Shown one piece after another: positions 58,783 through 64,000 of a DNA stretch of 64,000 nucleotides. The notes below the pieces were generated by a model, which was not told the DNA's origin, searched no databases, and was given only the letters and a program-made list of their open reading frames with translations. The stretch lies in assembly GCA_017506865.1 (NCBI GenBank), contig JAFCMP010000024.1, positions 806,001 through 870,000 of the forward strand, given 5' to 3'. Position numbers and translations under genes: made by a program. Within the stretch, counting starts at the first letter, position 1, and every line of letters begins with the position of its first letter. The stretch is from Tribonema minus (lineage: Eukaryota; Sar; Xanthophyceae; Tribonematales; Tribonemataceae).

Positions 58783-58948
58783 TGTGCAATTTCAGCGTTG
58801 CCTTCGCGGCACCCCTGATCTAGGTGGGGGGGGGGGAGGGGGGGGGATTTCAACGTCGACTTTGCTGGCGCCCCCACAGACGCTGCTTCAAGGGGCGCAA
58901 GCTGTGCAGGGGAAATGGGGACTTAGCCGGGGGGGGGAGGGGAGCTGA
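45512..58948 (+). CDS. Hsp70-like chaperone with divergent acidic C terminus, modelled 704 aa, fourteen exons
   Basis: Exons: 45512-45778, 46713-46931, 48124-48300, 49357-49451, 50066-50160, 50730-50850, 51469-51621, 52761-52836, 53779-53917, 54401-54534, 55367-55432, 57231-57401, 58394-58726 and 58880-58948. All keep frame; two donors are GC (ACAG|GCACGT and GCAG|GCATGT). ATPase motifs: [118 protein letters not shown] and [15 protein letters not shown]. The substrate domain has [20 protein letters not shown] and a late [11 protein letters not shown] strand. The helical lid and EEVD end are not seen; the modelled tail is acidic ([14 protein letters not shown]) and Gly/Pro-rich. It starts with about 55 Ala/Gly-rich residues and no signal peptide, so it is probably cytosolic or nuclear. 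An alternative start is 45683. The last two exons are the least sure. Confidence 0.85.
45840..46030 (+). repeat. Two copies of the Hsp70-like exon 1 donor end
   Basis: GTCAGGATACTGGAG|GTGAGT (live, 45778) is repeated with its donor at about 45881 (GGCAGGATACTAGAGGTGAG) and 46021 (GTCAGGATACTGGAGGTGAG, unchanged). Intron text (GCGAGTGCGACTCTGACTCT) is duplicated too. Confidence 0.92.
47005..47700 (+). repeat. Ladder of decayed Hsp70-like exon 2 donor ends
   Basis: The live end ...GCGCTGCTGCATGCGCACCA...GGGGCAG|GTAGTACG is at 46931. Copies end at 47109, 47247 and 47433, with worn ones near 47546 and 47674. The first two still encode [20 protein letters not shown]; the third has a stop. Spacing runs 178, 138, 186, about 113 and about 128 bp, and decay increases outward. 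Confidence 0.93.
48030..48060 (+). repeat. Acceptor copy before Hsp70-like exon 3
   Basis: CCCCCCTGCAG|GCCATGGTGA at 48044-48060 repeats CACACCTGCAG|GCCATGATAA at the live acceptor (48123), about 72 bp upstream. Confidence 0.75.
48425..48940 (+). repeat. Ladder of decayed Hsp70-like exon 3 donor ends
   Basis: The live end CACTTCACCAGCGCTCAGCG, then CGAGGGGACGAAG|GTGC is at 48300. Copies end near 48465, 48591, about 48728 (split), 48833 and 48935. They go from nearly perfect (CAGCGCTCAGCGCGAGGGGA) to poor. Spacing is about 100-165 bp. Confidence 0.92.
50335..50610 (+). repeat. Two decayed Hsp70-like exon 6 acceptor copies
   Basis: The near copy (50529-50600) GCGCAGAGTACGACGTGCTG, then TCCACCGCGGGCGACACCAT differs little from the live exon at 50730. 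The older one (50340-50415) reads GCGCAGAGGACTCACGATGT ... GTGCTGGGTGGCGAAGACTC. The period is about 190-200 bp. Confidence 0.92.
51325..51360 (+). repeat. Acceptor copy before Hsp70-like exon 7
   Basis: CACTCCACGTCCAACCCGCG resembles the live CTCAG|GTCCAACCCGCGCG about 128 bp downstream; the neighbouring texts (CACTCCCGAAGCGCTTG) are also repeated at 51286 and 51388. Confidence 0.65.
52595..52625 (+). repeat. Acceptor copy before Hsp70-like exon 8
   Basis: CGACCGCAGGTGCATGGACC at 52599 repeats CTGTAG|GTGCATGGACCTC at 52760, about 154 bp upstream. Confidence 0.8.
53440..53700 (+). repeat. Three decayed Hsp70-like exon 9 acceptor copies
   Basis: The live acceptor is CACAG|GTCCACGAGGTGGTGC (53778). 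Copies start at about 53451 (CAGGTTCACAACATGGCTTT), 53552 (CGCAGGGCCATGAGGTTGTC) and 53664 (CCACGAGATGGTGCTGATTG). Spacing is 100-114 bp. Each continues with GGGGGGTCGTC-like text. Confidence 0.88.
54290..54355 (+). repeat. Decayed Hsp70-like exon 10 acceptor copy
   Basis: GTGTATGCGGCCATGCTGGG, then GGGCATGATGTCCCCCGACC and CTAAG copies the live exon start (54401) about 92 bp upstream. The preceding TTACGCGCGATGTGC matches too. Confidence 0.92.
54570..54740 (+). repeat. Decayed Hsp70-like exon 10 donor copies
   Basis: CTCAACGTCACCCCCTTCTC at 54571 and CTCAACGTCATGCATTTCTC at 54643 copy the live LNVTPFS coding text. The second continues with CTCACGCACGTCATGCTCAA, CCGCAACCCCAAG|GTAGAT, a near-perfect exon end (54729). 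Confidence 0.92.
55735..55965 (+). repeat. Clustered CTGACGAAGCC motif array
   Basis: The core GACGAAGCC or a close variant recurs about seven times (near 55738, 55765, 55817, 55846, 55875, 55916 and 55944) with about 27-52 bp spacing, plus one near 56150. It is often followed by TT and a TGCC(A/T) word. It lies in a long intron of the Hsp70-like gene. Function unknown. Confidence 0.8.
57455..57705 (+). repeat. Two decayed Hsp70-like exon 12 donor copies
   Basis: The first (57463-57535) TTCGATGTCGACGCGGACCG ... GCGGGCCAAGCAG|GCACGT keeps frame [18 protein letters not shown]. The second (57627-57690) is worn. All three keep CAAGCAG|GCAYGT, supporting a GC donor. Confidence 0.9.
57849..58006 (+). 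repeat. Perfect 78-bp tandem duplication
   Basis: GCGAAGCAGTGGGCGACATA, then TTCGCTTGCGTTGACACAGA ... TGCGATGGGCA occurs at 57851 and 57929 without visible differences. It is intronic and recent. Confidence 0.93.
58749..58860. repeat. Long G homopolymers and copies around the last Hsp70-like intron
   Basis: A run of about 30 G lies at 58749-58777. The text GCGGCGCCCCTGATTTAGG (58730) recurs as GCGGCACCCCTGATCTAGG (58807) and, worn, as GCTGGCGCCCCCACAG at the acceptor. Confidence 0.8.
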
Positions 58949-60562
58949 CTGAGTGGGGCGGAATCAGTGAATGACGTGCGGCACACACGCGGTCAGCGGT
59001 GCAACAATGTGGCTTCAGGGCTTTGCAGCGCATCACGGCACGCGCCCGCAGTGCCGGCACTGCTGCATACGCAGTGTGGCGCCATGTTAAGCGCTGCTTT
59101 ACGAGCGCGAAGCATGGTAAGCAGTGCTGTAAATATAGCTCGGCGCCTTCTGGCGCCAAGCAGAGCGGTACAACTACTGTTGACAACCTGGCATGGCCGG
59201 GATAGCCTAGTTTCATACGGAAGTGCAAGTTCAAGATGCTGCAGGGGCGTGCACGAATGCTGGCAGGCGCTGCGTAGCGCAGAGTGCCAGTGCGGTTGTG
59301 GCATTGTAAAGTGCAAAGTAGCATGTATAGTAGCACATGTATGTTGATACTAGGCGCTGCAAAAAGCAGCATTGCCTGGGGTAGATGCTACAGCTGAGTG
59401 AACCATAAGTCGACAGAACGGCTACATACATTGGCGGACTCTACAGTAAATACATACCAGCTGCATGCTTTCAAGCCCATTCTCTGTTGCCAACCTCCGT
59501 GCTGGTGCGCCCGCTGAGTCGTATGACTGTCATGTGGACTTTGGCTGTCATGTGGACTTGACACTGTGCGGATGCATTGTCTCGTTTGCGCTGCAATGAA
59601 GTGAACCTTGTGCTTTTGCGGCAGCCAGGCCTGAGCGCAAACCCTTGGGCTCACAGGCTTGCTGCAGCGATCATTTACACAACAATGTGCCATGCATGCA
59701 TGAGGGCAGCACGATCATCCCCCCAATCCACATGCCAGCGCATTGGCACGCAATAGCACGTGGTAAACCGCAATGCAGGTACATGACCAACGACAAGTGC
59801 AGAAAGAGGGCTGCAGCACAACGAGCTGGCATAGTCGCATGGCTGTATTCAAGCGGCACTCTGCGCGGTGCGCGGACGCTCACAGCGGATGCGCTGCGCT
59901 GAGCGCGGCCCGGAGCTGCTCGCTGCCTGACGTTCAGGCATGCTGCGAACCCCCTCCTCCCCCCCCACCCCACCCCGCTAACCCCCCGCACGGCGTGCAA
60001 CTGCCGCTCCGGATCTCACGGCGGCGGCGCTGCAAGGCACGCGCTGTGCGTGACATGGGCGCGTGTGCCAATGTGCCAATGCGCCGCGCAGTTTGCTCAA
60101 GCGCGGGGCGTAGACCTCGTTCGCTGCTCAAAGCGCACGGCACGTTCATCTGCTTGTGAACCCCCCTCCTGCCTGCCATTTCCTGTGAACTCACCACTGC
60201 ACGCCCGTCCTACGGCGTTGGCGGAAGGCGCGGCGCAGCGCAGCAGAGGGCGGCCCGCCTGCCTTTGCAGCAGCGCTCTGCCTCGTGCACCGTGATGCAC
60301 TCGCGCGCGCGTGCGGCGCCGGAAAGACAACTACGTGCATGCATACGTGCATGCATACATACCCATGCAACCTGCTTCAGCGTCTCAACTCGTCGAGCGC
60401 GGCCCTCGCGCACACTGTTACCAGCTGCCGTCGACGCCCCCCCTCCCCCCCCCCCCCGCCCCTACCCCCTCGAAGGAAGTGTCAGCTAGCTCCTGGCTAC
60501 AGACGTATATGAATCGGGCGCATGCCGCTCGACTTCACTCTGAACGTCTGCACCAGCGCGCG
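58949..60562. other. Convergent intergenic stretch
   Basis: This lies between the 3' ends of the Hsp70-like (+) and PSMD5-like (-) genes. No coding motif found. It contains C-runs near 59955-59985 and 60438-60460. Confidence 0.5.
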
Positions 60563-63478
60563 TCACTGGGGCGCACTGAAGGGGAGCGTTATGGGGGGTC
60601 CGAAGGGTCCGTTGCGCAGTATTCGTTCGAGCAGGTCCAGTGTGGGCTGGCCGAGAACGGCCCTGTGTGGACAGCGCATGATGCTCTCCACGAGTGAGAA
60701 CTTCCACTCCATCCCCTCCTGGCCGCCGACCTGTCAAGCGAAATGAAGAATTCGTGTGGCAGTTGTTGTGTGGCGCGTCCATGGGGTTGCACGCATCTCG
60801 GTGGCACCTGTTGAAGAGACCCGAGAGATGCGGTCTCGCTCCAAGAGATGCCGGCATCGCATGATGCTCTGCCCTGAGTGAGAATTCCCACACAAGTCCA
60901 AGAGGACTAAACTAAAGTGTATCGGCAAGCGTCTGGACATCGTCGGTGCAGCTGCATGCATCCCGCTCAACGATCAAGAAGATTTCATAGTGGTGGCACC
61001 CGTTCAGAGCACATGGAATGGCTCAACGAGTCGTTTGGAAGCTGAAAAGTGCAGAAGAGGAAGTGAAAGAAGTTGACAAGTTTGATGCGTGCACACACGC
61101 ATCGTGTTCACCGCCCCAGAACTACATGGCATGGCGATAGTCGACGTCTACGACAGCGACAACACTTTCGAGTGTACTCTCTTGAGATATTTGCTACTCC
61201 TGAAGTTAAAAAGCGTACTTTAACGGGCGACTCACGTCTACGTCGGTGCCCATGCCCGATGCCAGAAAATACGCGAGGCAACCGTAGGCCGTTGCCGAAG
61301 CCCTAGACCCTAACCCTAACTCTAGCCCTGACCCTGCTGCGCGCCCCTACAGTGCAACAGCGATTTATAATGCTTCCAAAGGCACATTCTTGAGAACTTC
61401 ACAGAGAAAGTACTATTGAAGTAGTACTGCAAGAGAGGAGACTCACGTCTACGTCGGTGTCCATGCCCGACGCCAGAAACACCACGAGGCCGTCGTAGGC
61501 CATTGCTGAAGCCCCAACTCCCTAGGCGCAGACCTAATCCTGCTGCGCGACCCTACAACTGCGACAACACTTGTCTAAAGGCACACTCGTTAGTTGCTTT
61601 TATATGATTATTGAAGTAGTACTGCAACAGAAGACTTACGTCCACGTCGGTGCCCATGCCCGATGCCAGAAACTCCACGAGGCCGCCGTAGGCCATCATA
61701 TCTTGCAGCGCCCAGCCCCCTCTCTGCCGCGCGCGAAGAGAGAGCATCGGAGGGAGGAGCGGCGGGCAGCGGCACGGCGCGCAGAGATTGGTGAGGACGC
61801 TGCACGTACTTCAAAGTACAAGAGCAAACACTTGAGGTTCAGTCACCAGCCCAGCCACGTAGGGAGCGTCGCAGCAAGCAGCGGCGCAGGGCACGAAGAC
61901 CTGGTGAGACCGTGTTGCATGTAAAGAGCAAACACTTGAAGTCGCCAGCGCCCGGTTGAAGTTCAGTCACCAGCAACGCGGGGGCCACAATGATGCTGTC
62001 AGCACGAGCAAGCCGCAGCTGCGCAGTGCTGACGCGCTGCGAGACACCTGATGCGCGGCGCAGCGCAGCACTCCCATGGCATCGCTCAAAGTACGCACTT
62101 CACTTTTTCTCTTGAGGTACATACAACAACAGCTCCGGTGGCAGCGCTCCGCCCCCCCTTCCTGGTGCGCGACGCAGCGCAGCACGCCCATCGCGGCGTC
62201 TACGCCCAAAGACTTCAAGTACTTGAGGTACTACTTGAAGTTATTCAAGGCACTGGAGGCAGCACTCATCCCCCCCTCACCTGGTGCGCGGCGCAGCGCA
62301 GCACGTCCATCGCGGCGTGGCGCGTCTCGGCGACCGGCAGCCGCACGAGCGCCATCAGCAAGCCCACAGGCGACGCAGACGGCGCCGCTGCCGCTGCTGC
62401 CGGCGCCGCCGCCGCTGCTGCCGCCGCGCCCTGCTGCTGCGCGTGCGCCTGTGCGCGGTCGTTGCAGCCGCCGAGGCGCAGCCACAGGCGGTGCCGCAGC
62501 TCGCTGAGCTCCTGCGCGCGCGAGAAGTTGAAGTTGATGTTGAGGTGACGCGCACCGGTGGAGAGTGAATTTGGGCCGGTGCACTGATGAGGCAAATCGT
62601 CAGTCTCCGCCCGCGATTCGCCCCGCACCGGGGTCGAGGTTCGCCTCGCGAATCACTGACAACATAAACCGCAATGGCATTGGGCCTGGGTGGCCGTGAT
62701 CCCCCCCCCTACATCTTGAGCGCGACGCAGCGGCGACAGCGCGGGGTGTGCACGCCGATCGGCTGATCGACCTGGGGTACCCGCGCTGCGTGGAGACCAA
62801 GGGGTACGCTACACACGCCGCGTGCTGTCAATCTAGGATGATTGGTGGAAGGCTTGCGGCCAACCACTCCTTGTCACCTAGAGCTCGGCGACGTTTTGAT
62901 TCGTTTAGGGTGAGGATCAGACGAGGGTTGCGGCGTGCTGTTTCAGATCACATCGCGCGCATCGCCTGGCTCATGGTGTTCGCCGTGCCCTACCTAACCC
63001 TAACCCTAGCCCTAACCCTAACCCTAACCCTAGCCCTGCGTCCCCCGTGACGCCCCGCAAGACGAACAGGGGGGTCTGCAGGGCCCGCCTCGCCACGCGC
63101 GTCAACATTTTCAAGGACAGGGGGGGGTGGCGACCCCAGTCCTCTTCTCGCCCACGTACACATGCGTTGTTGCGTTGAATGGTGCTTGTAGTGGTCATGA
63201 ATATCGTTGATATGATTGGTACATCATCCAGCTCTCCATACCACAAAGGGGCCCACTGCGCCTGAAACTTCTGCCCGGAGAGCACCCCTAGCTAACTGTC
63301 GCACCCCCTTCTAGCACGTCATACTCGTGCTGCAGCCCCCAAGCCTGTGACTCACGGTATCCGCGGCGTCCGATCTTCCGACGCGCGCGTCGGGCGCCGG
63401 CGCTTCTTCAACTTCAACTTCAATATCCGCCGCGCTGGTCTCGCTCGCGTCGCTGATCATCTCGCCGGTGCGCTCCGC
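60563..63478 (-). CDS. PSMD5: 26S proteasome non-ATPase subunit 5-like chaperone (PSMD5/S5b), 3' exons
   Basis: Firm exons on -: 62281-62511 (ELSELRHRLWLRLGGCND, an Ala-rich loop, then VGLLMALVRLPVAETRHAAM and DVLRCAAHQ), 61640-61723 (RGGWALQDMMAYGGLVEF, then LASGMGTDVD) and 60563-60730 (GGQEGMEWKFSLVESIMRC, then ILRNGPFGPPITLPFSAPQ and TGA). All join in phase 0. The order 'VAE.R.AAM.VL.A.A.Q', 'GLVE', 'K...VE.I', 'GPF' mirrors the end of human PSMD5, a HEAT-repeat chaperone for assembly of the proteasome base. An acidic exon at 63356-63478 (GEMISDASETSAADIEVEVE) has good splice sites and may belong to it. The 5' end is unresolved or outside the window. Relics fill the introns. Confidence 0.72.
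60820..60900 (-). repeat. Decayed copy of the PSMD5-like last exon 5' part
   Basis: The + text GCATGATGCTCTGCCCTGAG, then TGAGAATTCCCAC copies GCATGATGCTCTCCACGAGT, then GAGAACTTCCACTCC of the live exon (60677-60712), about 185 bp upstream in gene sense. Confidence 0.8.
61210..61520 (-). repeat. Two decayed PSMD5-like donor ends
   Basis: Live + strand text ACGTCCACGTCGGTGCCCAT, then GCCCGATGCCAGAAACTCCA and CGAGGCCGCCGTAGGCC (61638-61693) recurs at about 61447-61502 and 61228-61285 with growing damage. Spacing is about 190-215 bp. Both keep the GACGT(G)AGT-type donor. Confidence 0.92.
62040..62205 (-). repeat. Two decayed PSMD5-like exon donor ends
   Basis: CCTGGTGCGCGACGCAGCGC, then AGCACGCCCATCGCGGCGTC (62161) and CACCTGATGCGCGGCGCAGC, then GCAGCACTCCCATGG (62047) copy the live CACCTGGTGCGCGGCGCAGC at 62278. 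The period is about 115 bp. Confidence 0.92.
62992..63040. repeat. Interstitial telomere-like tract
   Basis: About seven units of CCCTAA with a few CCCTAG. Others lie at about 190-218, 28553-28700, 29272-29312, 33950-33976, 34254-34322 (GGGTTAGGG sense), 51150-51180, 52060-52080 and 61308-61322. Confidence 0.9.
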
Positions 63479-64000
63479 CTGCGAGACACACGCGGCAGAG
63501 TTACGTGGAAACGACTCAAAGGATCGTACAGCTCTAGGTGACAACGTGCAGTTGGCCGCCAGTGCCTTCCACGAATGACCGTCGTTGCCGCTGCTGCGGC
63601 AAGCGTATCCCGTCGTCTTCGCGTGTGGTCATCGTTACAGCGTATGCCAACGCCGTCCGGAGGTGCCATCTGCGGCTTGCAACGGCACGCGTCCCGCAGT
63701 TTCTGCGTCCGCATCTCTGGGGTATCACGGTCATCCACGGCGCTCCCACGCCAACAGCGCAAGCTCATTGGAACGACGAGCACTTTTCAGGGGTTCAAAT
63801 TGGAGCGACGATCAGACCGGCATGACGGCCGACGGCGCACGGATCGCTATCACTGCGACATTGGCCGCAGGGAGGGTGAACGCCCGGGGCGCGTGACTGT
63901 GCTCACGGATCACCGCAAAATCAGGCGCGCGAGAGCTGATAGCATGCACTGTGCGTGACTTGCGCGTCCAAAGCGGCGGCCCCTGCGGAGTTGGGCCAGT
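63479..64000. other. Window end, no firm gene
   Basis: Upstream (gene sense) of the possible PSMD5-like acidic exon. Several overlapping ORFs exist on both strands but none has a motif I recognise. Confidence 0.4.

Noticed and set aside
62700..62810. Possible exon reading DADRLIDLGYPRCVETKG on + or VPQVDQPIGVHTPRC on -
   Set aside because: Codon use looks coding on either strand but I could not place it in PSMD5 or find consistent splice sites.
63046..63120. Possible PSMD5-like exon reading MLTRVARRALQTPLFVL on -
   Set aside because: No acceptor was found and the 3' side runs into the telomere-like tract without a GT donor; it may be a relic of a distant exon.
1..64000. Subtelomeric origin suggested by CCCTAA tracts
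   Set aside because: The tracts are short, occur in both orientations and are scattered among ordinary genes, with no terminal array.

Overview
This is a window of nuclear DNA from a GC-rich photosynthetic eukaryote, most likely an alga with a red-derived complex plastid. A haptophyte is my best guess and a pelagophyte or other stramenopile is possible. The reasons are: genes broken by many GT-AG (and a few GC-AG) introns with C-rich acceptor tracts; two proteins with a bipartite plastid presequence carrying a phenylalanine just after the signal-peptide cut (GANA-FVAP and ATA-FNS); TTAGGG/CCCTAA-type interstitial repeats; and remnants of a reverse transcriptase family. There are no bacterial operons, CRISPR arrays or rRNA genes, and I recognised no tRNA gene by eye.

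Layout. 1-1729 (-): 5' part of a pyridoxamine 5'-phosphate oxidase gene, cut by the window edge. 3669-4844 (-): single-exon armadillo/HEAT-like repeat protein. About 5600-7460 (-): decayed reverse transcriptase element. 9087-13241 (+): six-exon plastid-targeted short-chain dehydrogenase, 336 aa. 15550-15714 (-): terminal exon ending in a CaaX-like motif. 16451-19215 (-), perhaps extending to about 20.4 kb: dual-specificity phosphatase. 21134-21690: hAT-like MITE with perfect 16-bp inverted ends and an 8-bp target duplication. 21780-23812 (-): unrecognised multi-exon gene. 25354-36279 (+): eleven-exon cysteinyl-tRNA synthetase, 572 aa. 38850-40055 (-): two-exon small thylakoid protein. About 40300-42153 (+): second, 5'-truncated retroelement remnant. 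42599 to about 44.4 kb (-): unrecognised protein with paired CxxC motifs. 45512-58948 (+): fourteen-exon Hsp70-like protein, modelled at 704 aa. 60563-63478 (-): PSMD5-like 26S proteasome chaperone, 5' end unresolved.

The striking feature is what fills the introns. Almost every multi-exon gene carries ladders of damaged copies of its own exon edges inside the neighbouring intron. Downstream of a donor the repeats hold the exon 3' end plus the GT. Upstream of an acceptor they hold the AG plus the exon 5' end. Spacing is about 85-240 bp, often 105-190 bp, and copies tend to be more decayed farther from the live exon. The introns seem to have grown by repeated tandem duplication of segments spanning a splice site. 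Telomere-like CCCTAA tracts and short TTGAAGT-type motifs ride inside several units.

The genes are ordinary housekeeping or plastid genes on both strands with no shared pathway. Exon models were joined by hand from reading frame, splice consensus and family knowledge; every coding junction I list keeps frame unless I say otherwise.
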